This document shows, in pieces, positions 50,801 to 61,907 of a DNA stretch of 64,000 bases; positions within the stretch are counted from its first letter, which is position 1; each line of letters starts with the position of its first letter. A program made the position numbers and the translations under genes. This stretch comes from Schistosoma haematobium (taxonomy: Eukaryota; Platyhelminthes; Trematoda; Strigeidida; Schistosomatidae), in NCBI RefSeq assembly GCF_000699445.3, contig NC_067198.1:20478536-20542535 (forward strand), written 5' to 3'. The notes under the pieces were generated by a model. The model had not been told where the DNA came from. It ran no database searches and was given only the letters and a program-made list of their open reading frames with translations.

Positions 50801-53800
50801 GGGGTTTTGTTTACGAAAATGAGAGGACGAAAAGCGAATGTCCGGCGTTTTAACCGGGTTGGTGGATACGGAGGGTTTACCTAGGGGAGTTGGAAATATG
50901 TTGAATGAATATCCAGACCTTCTTTCCAATTGAGAGCAGATGCATTTAGCATTATGTGAAACGCTTCGGCTATAATTTAATTTATAATTTGAAAAGCCTT
51001 TCTGAATTATTTTGATATTTTTAATATCAATTTAGGGATTACTGAAAGTAGTATGTACTGCTGCCATGATCTTGATTGAACTGAAAATATTTTGCATTGT
51101 TTCCTTTGTACTATTTACTCCAGTTATTTATTTACTCTGAAGTGGCTTACGTTAAGTCACGAAATACAATTTTTCTACTCATTGGGATATGACAAAAAAT
51201 ATATTTATTATTAACTTGCTACCCAATGCTCAATTTATTTGAAAACATCAAGTCCAACCCTGGTATTGATACCTATATTCCATTTTATTATTTCAACTGT
51301 ACAAAGAGATATCATCATATGAAACAAAAACTCACCCGGAAAATACAAAAACAACTCTCATTTAAAAAAGAACCTGTTTTAACATCAAGTATAACTATAT
51401 ACACAAACCTTATTATCTCCGTTATTAGAAGTAATTCCAATTCGTAACTTTATACGAAATGCATGCCCAGAAGATGTAATTGGTCCAGGAAAAACAATCG
51501 GTCTCCAATATACAGATTGTCTAGGTTTAACAAATATATGAAATAATTCGTTGAAAGAATTATCAACTTCTACAGGAGATTGATTTGTTTTGTTTGCAGA
51601 CAGATATTTCACCAAAGGTAATTGATCTAGAACTATAAACTAATTGAAAAGAAAACAGAAGAATCTGACAGAAAAATAAGTGGGAAAAAACGTTTAAAAT
51701 GAAGAACACTACAAATAGGTCACATGTTAAGCATGACAATGGAATATACTAAAACCAAAATGAGTTATTATGATTACAAAAATCCATTGAAGTTATGAAA
51801 TATGATATGCATATGGACAAAGACATACAAAAAATTATCATGCGCTCACTCGTGACTAACTTCGAGAGGAGTCCTAGTGAGAAGCCGTGACCGGTGCAGC
51901 TCAACGGTGTTAAGTGAGTGGCAGTTACCCACCGAGGACAATGGAAGATAGTTGCTCGATATCATGGATTGATTGAAGTCAAACATCAACACTGTTGAAT
52001 GCCCGCTCAGTTATGGGAATTATAAAAACAACACTTGCCACCATAATGATATCCCGAAAGGATTAAAGCAGTGGTGGCGAATTTTTAGACAATTGTTAGC
52101 CAAACAGAAAACAGCTTTTGCAAGTGAATAGTTTGTAGAAAAGAAACCAGAATATAACGGTGTTAACAATTTTTATATGACTGTTCAATCTATCAACATC
52201 TTCACGAGGTTTCTATCTGTAAATCTAAAAACTAGCGTCATATAAATTCGTGTATAGGGATATCGACTATATATTTTCTCAAAAGGACGTAAAAAGATTT
52301 TTAAGAAACCCAAAATTGTTCTTGGATAGGGTCAGGCTTTGAGAATTAAAGTTAAGGATTTAGAAATAAGCACTTGTAATTGAGATCAAAATCAAGTATT
52401 TACGGCTCAGATCAAGCAACAACGTTTATTGGGACGTTATACCCATTCTACATAGCAAGAAACGAGTATTTGAGAAAAATTGACCTATCGTTATCATTTC
52501 TAACGTTCTTAACACTTTACATAGGTATTTCTTCTGCTCGTTTTAAATGATAAAAGACAAAAATCATTTGTTGGTCAATTTCGTCCAAATACATAACAAT
52601 TGTTTATTTTTTTATCAATAATAGATTGTTTCATCACTATACTAGACTTTTATCAATGAAATATACATCGATGACATGAAAGTTGACCTAACAACATCTG
52701 CATCTACTGAAAATACCCATTAGTTAATAAAATGAAAGGTTCATTATAAAAATTAGTTAGCGTAGTCAAAATCCTACCTGATTAGAATAATTTATTAACG
52801 TCCAACCTAAAGTAGAATTATTGTTTGATGTAGCATCATCACTAATAGATGATTGAGAATTTTTATGAAATAAATTATCAGTTTGAAAGAGAATATTTGC
52901 AAATTCATTAATATACTGTTGTATTCTTTTATTTAAAATAATCATACTTATTAAACGATCTAAACTAATGAAAATATTCAATGATTTGCATAGAATATCA
53001 AGTTTTTGTTTAGATAAACAACAAATTAGATTGTTATTAATCACAGTTTGTTGCATTCTAGACCAATTTACATCAGCTGTCAATAGAGAAAATTGACCAA
53101 TTTCAAATTTAATATTTTCATCAAAAGGATAGTGTATATTTTTGAAAGAAGATAAATTCGACTTATATAGAAAATCTAATTCTCTTAGATTACATCGACT
53201 CAGTTCGAAACCGCCAACATTTTGATGTTCTGCAGATTGCTGGAAAGAACAAAATGAAAGTATAAGTAACTTATTCCAAGTGTTTGAAAAAAAAACAGTT
53301 TGAGAGAAATTAAACACTTTTAATCTAATGTAATATTTCATAATGGGCTAAGAGCACTGTTATTTAATTTCGGAATATATATATATCAACTGAAACACAA
53401 TATTGTTGGTGTTTCGCCCACTGAGCTAGATGATTCATCCGTGAAGCATTCATAGTCCTTCCGAACAGTGTAATCACCACAAACTTTAGGTATAAGTGAG
53501 GTATTCGAATTTGTTCATATCTGACTGACAGCTTGTTTTATCGACCTGTCTTGATTGTCCGCGATTTTTCTAATTGGTTGATAAATCAGCTCGATTTCGA
53601 CAAGTTTATTGATTGTTGATCAACCTGAGTGCCAAGGATACAATGACTAATTGAAGGTCAACAATAACCAACCAAAATAAGAATAATAGGATAAAATGTC
53701 GTCCGTATGTGGAGAAATTCGAATAGCTCATTTTTACCTGAAGTTTGTTCTGCTGATGATAATGTTCAGAAGAACAATGAAAGCTTCATGATAAAACTAT

Positions 53801-56800
53801 CCAGTTCAGAGACTGAATCCCCACCAAAAGCATCTATAAGAGCTATGAACATTCTACACTACCTCAACTGTCATACGTCATCTATGATCAGAAAAACTAA
53901 CTTCGGGTTCATTAAGTATATCCTCCAGTTGTATCCACTCATAAACTAATCAGTTGAAGTTCCAAACGTAAAGTTAAGCATTAGGAAGTCAGTTAAGTAA
54001 TTCAAGTACCTGGAATGTATTGATCAATTTTATTTAAACATTACTTGCTTAGTAAAAGTGTTACTATTTACATAGTTTTCAATTATTTTGGAATACTTTT
54101 AGTTTGACAAGCGTAGCTACGAACTGATTTTTATTTAAAAATGCATCATCTTGACACAATGATAAACATGTTAAATTATCGGTCATCAACACCATTCATA
54201 CCTACTAATGTAATTATGATTAAAGAAAAAGAAACTCAACTAAGGCAATATGTCGATTTTTTCACATATACGATTTAAAAAAAATGAAAATGAAGTATTC
54301 AAATTTAACTGCTAAAGTTCAACGATTCATTTACTACTGTAAAGAGAATCAATTTCTTATGAGAAAATCTTTCTCAGAATATACACTAATACTGTATCAT
54401 AATACGGTGTCATTATACAAAAGCAACAATGACTTTTTCTACAGATCTCAAATAGTCCTACTTACTTAAACAAATAATTTTAATCTGTTGATTGAGTCTG
54501 GGTATCCTAAGGATATTTCAAATTTCAATCATTTCATAATTATCAGTATAGGGTTGTGGAGATTGTTGGATTTTGACTGAGACCATGAATCGGTCAATGT
54601 TAAACCACCATTGAAAACCTGAAAGCATTGGACAGCCACTTCGTACTAGTATGGGTCTCCCCAGCAGTGTGCACTCACGACCCTGCACGCGGAAGATTCG
54701 AACCCAGGACCGTCTGTTTCGCGTGCTAACTATTAACCTCTAATGAGAAGCCGTGAACAATGGAGCCCAACAGTTTCGGGCGTGAAGCAGCTACCCACTG
54801 AAGGACAATGGAAGATGGTAGTGTAACATTGTGAATTGGTTGAAGTTAGACATTAACACCGTTGGATGCCGGCTCAGTGGTCTAGATGTTGAGTGTTTGC
54901 GCGCAAGATCGAAGGTTTGGGGTTAAATTCCTGTATGTGGGGTCGTAGATACGCATTGGTCAGGAGTCCCATACTAGGACGGCCGTTCAGTATCTCATAA
55001 TTATGGATGAAATTTCAGAAAACAGCTTACTAGGATTATCATAACTTTCATATGAACGAACTATTTCGGACATGACTTACATGTTCAATAAATGAGATTG
55101 TTAGATTCGATACTTGACATCTAAATAAACAATCATAACCCATTATATGATTATTAGGGTAATGTATAGTGTCAATTTGAATAGCACCAACTAAAACCAT
55201 AGGGGTTAAGCATGCCAAAGCGATCGGATAGTTTTCATTGACTGACGGATTAGAACTAAATTCAATATGAGAGTGAAGAAGAAAAAAATAAATTCAAATG
55301 TTAAACAAATTTATATTGACTGGTCGTTGTTTGGTGCTGACTGAATTCTATTGGTCAAGTTAAAATGTGGCTATTAGCCTAAGTGGCGCAATATCGTTTA
55401 CGTTTAGATGTTAGGTCGTTGGACGTATTCTAATGGGTTTTCTCTAGAATACTGCCAAATGTTAAACATTGAGACGTTAAACAACTTCTTTCTGGCATGG
55501 AAATATAGATATATAGGTTTATAATTGAATATGTTAGCGACTTGATATTGTGACTAAAAACCAAGTGCTGACTTTTACTATTGGTACGGCTATTTATTAC
55601 GATTGCAGAATAACTGGTACCTGCTATGTACTGCACAGGAACGAGGCTGCTCTGCAGACGTAAGGAAGAAAACAATACTGTAGAAGAAGATTGATTTATT
55701 CATTAATCACTAATTCAGCGACAACCACAATAATAATAATTATATAACATTTTAAACATTCGGTCATTAAATATAATTAGACGAATTGAACCAGCGGTTA
55801 ATTTATGATCTAATGTATGAATATATTATGGGTAATCAATAAATTAAATAATATGACTGACAAATACATCTCATCCCAGAATGAGTCAGATAGTAATTAG
55901 ATTCTACAAGAACCCCACGGTACGATTTCCTGAAGCCAGGAAAAGGTTGCAAACATTTCGTTCAGTCATCATACACCAAAAAAAACTTATAGAAAATTGA
56001 CGATTTGATGATCACATACTCTGTTACTTGGTTTGGCAGGTTTTTAGATATCTCCGGATTTTAACGGTTATTCAATGAACTTATAAATACTGTTATTTTC
56101 TATAATTAAGCGAAAGTTGAGATAGAACTTTCGTTCTTAATTCTCTCATTTATTGTATTGTACGAGCTAGAGTTTGTGGAATCTAAGAAGCGACTGAGGA
56201 GTTAGTATCAGGTGTTTGAGCAGAAGACTATCAGATAGTTTAACTAAGTTTAATTGAGATGTTGGACAAAATTAGTACCCACCAGTCAAAATACGCATTC
56301 ATAAATTATAAATTACTATAATAGTTGGTCACATATAGTGACGTAGAATAAGGCGACATTAAAGTATTGATTTTTAAAAAATATCATAGCGAGTAACTGT
56401 TACAGTTTTAAAAAGAGTGCCGATCAATACATGAAGCATGCAACTTACGTAGTTGAACTAGTACGCACTCGTAAATCAACAAGAATTCTCCAAACAGCTG
56501 CTGCTGGTTGAGTTGGTGGCTCTGATGAATGCACCGATCCATCACCATGGGAAAAGCTTAAATTAGATGATGAACGTATGACTAGACCATTTGACTGTAA
56601 GACATGATTGTTTTCTCCTTTAAGGGAAGTAGGGATGGATGGTGTGGGTCCATAAGGACCTTGTTGATTATTTTTTGATAACACATATTGATTTATTTGA
56701 CTGTCGCTAAGAGCAAATACGCTATATGTCACGAAATTTCCACCATAATGGCAAAATGGGTCCCAGTATTGTAAATAACACTGAAGCTGAAGAAGAACAC

Positions 56801-59800
56801 AGAATAAAAACACATAGGTTCAGTGTTCTGTCTAAAAAACGTCTGAGATTTATTAGTCATTTGTAAAACCATACTTTCTGACATGAGTTTTAAAGTTGAA
56901 AAGCCCATACTTATTGTTGCGTAAAGTTTCGTATTTGCTTAAACGCTCTCCCCAATAATTCGGGTGGTTTTATTGAAAATGATTAAATTATCAACCCAGA
57001 TAAGTATTCCTAAAATAACACTCGTAAGCTTGTACTGATTAAGACATCACCAAGATGTATAAACTTATGCTCTAAATCTTAACAGAAGCGTGTGGCAGTC
57101 TTCTAGTTCATATTAAATTGCACTAACATGTCTTACTGATATTCTCATTATTCGCATTTTCTCATCATGTGGTTTTTCAATCTAAGATATAAGGGTGAGA
57201 TCAACTATCCTGTTGTTGTATTCTCAATGAGTTTTGAGAAAGAGGAATTCTACATAGGCAATCGGTGTTTGAATAGCAGATAATCTGGTCATATCAAGCG
57301 GCAAGTCAGATCGCAGTATATCTAGAAATTTACAAACGGCGTACACGAAATACATTATTTAATGCATATTTAGATCAGTGATTTTACTAATAACTAAAAC
57401 AAAGTGCTTTATAATGTTTTAATAATAAGTAATATTCTTTTATAACAAGAAATAAACTTGGTTATAAGTAAAAAATAACTCAAGAAATTTAACAATAAAA
57501 TAAAATTTTCGATTCAAACTTACTTCTAATCCATTTGATAAATAATTATCATCCAATTTTGAGGGGATCAATTCTAACGGTACAGGAAGTACTTTCAAAT
57601 AAGTCGGTGTACGTAATTCACTATACATCCATGTAATACTTAACCATTGTGGTTTTTGTAAATCATTACTTTCTTCAATATTAATTTTATTATTTAACAA
57701 ACCATTATAGATTATTACTTCATTTGGTAATGGCCATGGATGATTTATTAAAGGTGTTTGTTTCCAATTATTTTGATTTAATATCCATGGCCAATATGGA
57801 TGAGAAGAGGATAATTCAAAATGGCATTCATGTTTATTATGTTCTATACTGTTCATTTGATTAGATGATGATGTTACAGATGGATAATTATAAAAAATAA
57901 AATTCTCTTGATTACGTAAATCATCTAAATATATTATAGGATCATTATTTGAACAATCTATACACAAACTATTACATTTCATTGTATCTTCAACAGATAT
58001 GCTACTAGATGGATCATTGAAACAACAATTTCCATTACATATTTCAATTGATTTTATAGTAAACATTATTTTATTAATAATCATTTTAATATACTCATTG
58101 ATATAACCAAATACAGGTAAATGAATGTGCATACCAGAATCCATTTGTAAATGTCCATAAACTTTATCAAATAAATAATTAGCATACCTATTGAATTTAT
58201 GAATACAATGTTTAATATGAATAGATAATCCAAATTGATAACTTGTATTAGGCCATATTAAATAATGAATAGATTTATGATTAGCTATATTACTTGTATT
58301 ATTACCATTGAATAAATTATTACTATTGTTATTATTATGATAATAGATTAAAGATAAAGATGATAATTTTTGCCAACAATAAGTTGTTGTAAATAAGTCT
58401 GAATGAATAAGATTAAATTGAACCAATGTTGAAATTTGTTTTAGTGTTAATTCTAACATACTAGAAGAGTTGATTATTTTCTCAATACTCTCATTAAATT
58501 GTAAATTAATCTAAAACAGAATAGAAATGAAAAAAATGAAAGGGGGAATAGAGGGAAAAAGATTTATATGGGTGATGATAAGTAAAGATGAATCAATTAA
58601 TTGTACGAATAATATTGGTAATAGTAATAAATAAGGCTTTTAGTTTACTGAATAAATTGAGGTTTTTATAGAACAAATGTACAATGTTATAATGGAAAAA
58701 TAATCACGTTTCAACTCGTCACTCACGACTTTAGACAACACTAAATAGTAGATAATCACCACAAAATAGGATTAGAAGGAACAAACACTAAAGTGGGCTC
58801 CGACTAGCTCAGTAGACTTAATTGATTATAATATTTAATCAAATGATACACCTGACCCAAAATGATCTGAATGACGAACAAGAATCAGAGGAAGGTGAGA
58901 ATATGAGTTTATTTAAGCACTCCATAAGTAGGAAATCAATTTTATATGGTCTCTTGTACTTAGTGTAGCCAGATACATTATTCATGAATTACAATATACT
59001 TCCGCCTGACATGGCAAAACAGTGTGAACCTTTATAACTACTGAGAATAACAGAAATTTGCTGTCACAAATTAAACAAATATGACAAATAAATTCTACAA
59101 CCGGTTTGAAAAACAACAAACGATTACAGATATTATGTCACAGTTTCAAAATCGGGCAAAACAAATATCCCTAATCTTTAAAGGATTTTTACACATTAAA
59201 GTAAGAATTTAAAACAATCTTTGGTAAGAGATATTTTGCTCTATGCTTGTAAAACCTGACCTCTCTGAGTTGAGTTCATTCAACAACTTGTAGCACTATA
59301 AGTAGGTGTTCCTTATAAGGAAAGTTAATTGAAGTAGATTTAAACAAGTAACTCAATGAATAAAGATCCAATGCATTGATATGTGATAAATAATTCCGAT
59401 GAATGAGTAATGAGGGACATAAATCATTTATTATAAAGAAAACAACTTGACTACAATATAAAATAGTTATCAAATCCAATACAGATATTCATCATCTAAC
59501 TAATATGCTATTGGATGGATGGATCACAGTTTCCATACGAAAGAAAGCATACGTTTATAACACGTCAATTACGAATAATAAATAATTCATAACAAAGTTT
59601 CACATCGCTCACGATCCAATCACAAGCCAGAAAGATTTCCCAAGAGTTTAGGATTGAAGCAAAAAACCAATCAAAATGATGAAATGATTATAAGTATAGG
59701 GTTGTTGAGCCTGTAGAATTTCATTAAAATCATGGGCCAATCTAAGTTAAACAAACATTGAAAACCTGAAAGCACTAGATGACCGTTTCGTTCTAGTACG

Positions 59801-60618
59801 GTGCTTCTCAACAGTGCGCACCCACGACCACGCACGCAGGAATCTAACCCCAAATCTCCGAACTCGCACGTAGACGCTTAACATATAGACCACTGTGCCG
59901 GTGTTGATGTCTAACCTCAATCAATCCAGGATATTTCGCAACTTCCTTACACTCTCTTCGGTGGGTAACTATCTCACACCCAATACTGTTGAGCTGCGAT
60001 GCTCACGACTTTTTACTAGGACTCGGGAAATTTCATCTTTTAGCGATTACGCCCGAGACCGGAGATTCTGCGTTCGGCTCTCGCGTCCAAGTTGGTAGAC
60101 GTAAACCGCTGAGGAGTCAGACATTAGGATGAAACCCCCTTCCGGTGCTTCAAACTTTTGAATGTTGATCTAACTTAAACCGGTTTGTGATTTCAATTAT
60201 GACAAATTCACATGTTGTAGACTGTAGCAAAAAGTTAAAAATGAAATTAGTTTTCTAAAAACCTAAGAAACGAATTACTTACCTTAATGCAATTAATTTC
60301 AACATTAATTTTTTCGAAATAGAAGTGTAAAGTATGAATAAGTCTAGCGACAGTGGTTAGTGATGATGGTTGGTTTACATAAGAAGTACTAGATGATTGA
60401 GTAGTTTCACCACAAGGCATTATAATATTATGATTAATAGCAGTATTATTGCAGTTATTTATTTCACTAGTAACGTTCTTATGATTCACTTCATATAACT
60501 GATGGAAGAATTTGCAAAAATGCAAAACAGAAGAAATTGTATCTGGACGAACACAGAAAAAATGATCTTGTGCAGTCGAAATTTGTACTTTGAAACGATT
60601 ATGTTGGGATGATAAAGG
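29814..60618 (-). CDS. VPS13B: VPS13B (COH1) lipid-transfer protein, C-terminal part (5' end outside window)
   Basis: VPS13 proteins are long bridge-like lipid transporters at membrane contacts; VPS13B acts at the Golgi and early endosomes. Exons on the minus strand: 60283-60618, 57524-58510, 56449-56780, 55081-55255, 52778-53239, 51409-51639, 49649-49846, 46878-47309, 45279-45386, 43329-43594, 41455-41917, 39049-39498, 37129-37414, 34450-36487, 32755-33207, 31556-31814 and 29814-30362. All have GT/AG borders and compatible phases: 8,025 nt, 2,674 aa plus stop. The identifying blocks are SGWLVGSLDLLGNVTGLLYS, then ARNLDYLSLDPHYEQHQDHI, GLSSLGLCLLSAIAGVADQP and GLVGVVTKPVAGAAEL, which follow the VPS13B and not the VPS13A/C/D C-terminus. 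The adaptor-binding region (for example LLINCTGIDLYLKFSS) lies mid-way. The chorein N-terminus is not present. Additional exons of length 3n could be missing. Polyasparagine tracts interrupt the 2-kb exon. Confidence 0.9.
31031..31074 (+). ncRNA. Candidate Penelope-type minimal hammerhead motif
   Basis: CTGAAGA (31039-31045) fits CUGANGA. It is followed by a 12-nt AGTTGGCTGGAC that can form only a weak stem, then GAAACG (31058-31063). Flanking GATT...CC and GG...AATC could pair as an interrupted stem I. Stem III would be nearly absent, as in the minimal hammerheads described in Penelope-like elements. No reverse transcriptase is nearby. It lies in the last VPS13B intron, antisense to the gene. 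Confidence 0.4.
34255..34400 (+). repeat. tRNA-like SINE family B, copy in VPS13B intron
   Basis: A-box-like AGTAGTTAAGACGTCCGAC and B box AAGGTTCGAGCC, then CTGATTCGGTT and CTGGGTAGTACCATGAG. It shares the GTTAAGA(C/T)GT(C/T)CGACTTCCA core with the minus-strand copy at 49385-49475 and the tail with 360-480. No hammerhead follows. Confidence 0.6.
35083..35133 (-). repeat. (ATT)n coding for about 17 Asn in VPS13B
   Basis: An in-frame AAT run, read on the minus strand, gives an uninterrupted asparagine tract inside the largest VPS13B exon. Confidence 0.9.
35503..35528 (-). repeat. Short (ATT)n coding for Asn in VPS13B
   Basis: About eight consecutive in-frame Asn codons in the same exon. Confidence 0.85.
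35803..35849 (-). repeat. (ATT)n coding for about 14 Asn in VPS13B
   Basis: In-frame AAT repeat in the same exon. The reading frame passes through it intact. Confidence 0.9.
42191..42236 (-). ncRNA. Hammerhead-like module, P2 left arm
   Basis: Both core halves fit (CTGAAGA and GAAAC). Stem III is ACA/TGT, where most sisters have ACG/CGT. The distal stem I strand has drifted (TGCTGC against GCACTG), so stem I is weak. Of all copies this has one of the two best-preserved cores. Confidence 0.65.
42340..42385 (+). ncRNA. Hammerhead-like module, P2 right arm
   Basis: Core halves CTGAGGA (42346-42352) and GAAAC (42368-42372) are intact and correctly spaced. Stem III (ACG with TGT) can form with a G-U pair. 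Stem I (AAGGTG with CAAAGC) and stem II are largely lost. Confidence 0.6.
44225..44450 (-). repeat. Partial fold-back arm plus linker, copy P5
   Basis: On the minus strand it has linker-type sequence, the segment CACTGAGCCGGCATCC reversed, a decayed tRNA-like part and a hammerhead module. Only one arm is present. It is in a VPS13B intron. Confidence 0.65.
44266..44311 (-). ncRNA. Hammerhead-like module, P5
   Basis: Stem I is ACACTG/CAGTGT, fully paired, with both partners changed from the GCACTG/CAGTGC of other copies. Stem II (GTCT/GGAC) pairs. The core has decayed: CTAAGGA (G5 lost) and AAA in place of GAA. It is inactive by rule. Confidence 0.65.
44985..45215 (+). repeat. Partial fold-back linker and right arm tail, copy P6
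   Basis: It contains ACTAGTAACTAGCTTC, found with one or two changes at 2436-2456, and a TTGACCAGTGGA segment matching the linker. It then jumps to the end of an arm (CCCAGTGATTTTAGGTTTTC). The tRNA-like half and the first hammerhead half are deleted. Confidence 0.6.
49385..49475 (-). repeat. tRNA-like SINE family B, minus-strand copy
   Basis: On the minus strand, AGTAGCTTAATGGTTAAGA (A box) and AAATTCGAATC (B box) surround TGTTCGACTTCCACCC. The same core occurs at 34.28 kb. Confidence 0.55.
50688..50905 (+). repeat. Dispersed repeat family R, copy 3 (5' part only)
   Basis: It begins TGGTACAGCCGAGAGTGGGG and runs through GAAATGCTCTCACATGACCA and CGAATGTCCGGCGTTTTAAC. It stops before the AACAAATGGCG segment, so the 3' half is missing. 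It is in a VPS13B intron. Confidence 0.7.
51845..52015 (+). repeat. Fold-back linker fragment, copy P7
   Basis: CCTAGTGAGAAGCCGTGACC, then GGACAATGGAAGATAG and a GATTGATTGAAGTCAAACATC stretch match the linkers of P1 and P3. The sequence stops at GCCCGCTCAG, just where the tRNA-like half would start. Confidence 0.65.
54538..54994. repeat. Fold-back composite element, copy P3
   Basis: The left arm (to about 54732, minus orientation) holds the hammerhead module, a B box (reverse of GGGTTCGAATCTT) and the A-box region. The linker follows (about 54733-54870), and a right arm with GGCTCAGTGGTCTAGATG and GGGTTAAATTCC ends just past the hammerhead cleavage position. TCATAATTAT occurs on both sides (54534-54543 and 54995-55004). 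This could be a target duplication, but part of it belongs to the family's terminal sequence. It lies between VPS13B exons. Confidence 0.75.
54625..54670 (-). ncRNA. Hammerhead-like module, P3 left arm
   Basis: 46 nt long. Core CTGGGGA (A6 changed to G), then GAAGT in place of GAAAC, and stem I ACACTG with CAATGC. The core is damaged, so no cleavage is expected. Confidence 0.6.
59772..59817 (-). ncRNA. Hammerhead-like module, P4 left arm
   Basis: Stem I GCACTG/TAGTGC pairs with one G-U. The second core GAAAC is intact. The first core reads TTGAGAA, with C3 and G8 changed, so it should not cleave. Confidence 0.6.
60103..60148 (+). ncRNA. Hammerhead-like module, P4 right arm
   Basis: Both core halves are intact (CTGAGGA at 60109-60115, GAAAC at 60131-60135). 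The proximal stem I is ACCG/CGGT, changed on both sides compared with ACTG/CAGT elsewhere but still paired. Stem III (ACC...CTT) no longer pairs. Confidence 0.62.
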
Positions 60619-61907
60619 CTAGATAAAATTATATGAAACATAATTAAATACAGTAGTAACAACAATAATAATATAAACACATATTGTGCTGACATATATA
60701 CTGGTGTCTAAAGAATGCGCTAAGAAGACCTTGGGCTATCGAGATTTTTATTAGAAAATGCCGAACCCCTCATGAAAGAGCGGCCGTGATGACTCATAAT
60801 TCTCCAATGAAATTCCTTGCTATATGAATAGTTATTCTTACTTTCAATCTATTATTTCTGCTATATGTCTAAAGGTTATGTTTTGCAACAGTATATATAA
60901 AGCTTCTGCTGAAAACTAAGCTTCTTTCACTCAATCGTATTGTAGTAAACGAAGACTTGATGTGGAAAACTGATTTGTTTAATGCCGAGTTATATAGTGG
61001 CTAAGCAAAATATGAAAATCACTCATTAAATATATCATTTGCACACCTTCTTTGCGTTATCCTTTATATAATTCGTTATTCCTCTAATTCTGTTGTTATC
61101 TCGATTACTCTCCTATTTCCTTCCCGTTCTGTTCATTTCAATATTCTGAAGACAGGCATTCCACTTCCTATTAGTACGACGTACTACTTATATCTGTCAA
61201 CATAAATGGCATACAAAACATTATGAATTATTACTGAAGTGTTTTGTTCCAGTCGACCAGTCTATCGAGTCCGTGTAGATCTTGTTTCGTATTAAAAGAA
61301 TATCCTGACTATTCATAATTAGGACCTGCCGCAGATCAACCGTCCTAACAAAGTGATAGTCACTAACCTTTCAAATTTGCTACTATTTTTAAATAATATA
61401 TGTACATAACGTTTTTCAATAGACAACAATTAAAGATCTGAAACCTATTCATCTGAATAAACATTGGATGTACAGTTTATGAATGATGCCATCTGATACA
61501 CAGACAAAATGGTTGGGTATTTATAGAGAAATTCGGTTTATTGGTGAATAATAACATTAATAATGAGAGATAAAGGTTTTAAATCGAATAAACAACTATT
61601 CATCGCCATATAACAATAGAATATTAGCATAGCCTTTGCCTTCACTTCTTCACAAATGTTTTCAGCATGTTCTAGACCACAGCGATATCTATCTGTATCG
61701 GGAATTTATGGAGATGATTAAATGTCATAATCAACATCACAAATCAAGTTTAGTTAGACAACCAACAGAAACCAAGATATACACAACAACCCTTATTTGT
61801 TATTATGGAACATATCAGTTGTACGCACTCATGACTTCACAGTGGATTGGACTGAAGACCTTCAGATCTTGGGCGGAGCTCTTGACATTTTAGTTCACAG
61901 ACCCGGC
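60619..61907. other. VPS13B intron, upstream side
   Basis: No further VPS13B exon is recognisable on the minus strand between the 60618 acceptor and the repeats at 61.9 kb. The preceding exon is presumably beyond the window or too short to see. Confidence 0.45.

Larger units (their letters stand above)
59687..60215. repeat. Fold-back composite element, copy P4
   Basis: Here the linker is reversed relative to P1 and P3. The left arm (59687-59910) is the complete one, with tRNA-like boxes (minus: GTGGTCTATATGTTAAGCG and GGGTTAGATTCC) and a hammerhead module. The linker is about 59911-60030, and the right arm begins near 60040. The left end AAGTATAGGGTTGTTGAG matches P3's CAGTATAGGGTTGTGGAG. 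It lies in the VPS13B intron after the first visible exon. Confidence 0.75.

Noticed and set aside
53400..53460. tRNA-like string CCCACTGAGCTAGATGATTC
   Set aside because: Only an A-box-like piece on the minus strand; no B box at a suitable distance.
53700..53960. Open frame on the plus strand and a CAG/GTAAAA donor-like site on the minus strand
   Set aside because: The minus-strand reading has stops in all useful frames, and VPS13B phases do not need an exon here.
54534..55004. Perfect 10-bp target duplication TCATAATTAT around fold-back copy P3
   Set aside because: Not accepted as proof: AATTAT next to CAGTATAGGG also occurs at the P1 terminus, so six of the ten bases may belong to the element.
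58800..58830. GACTAGCTCAGTAGACTTA resembling an A box
   Set aside because: No B box or SINE tail follows.
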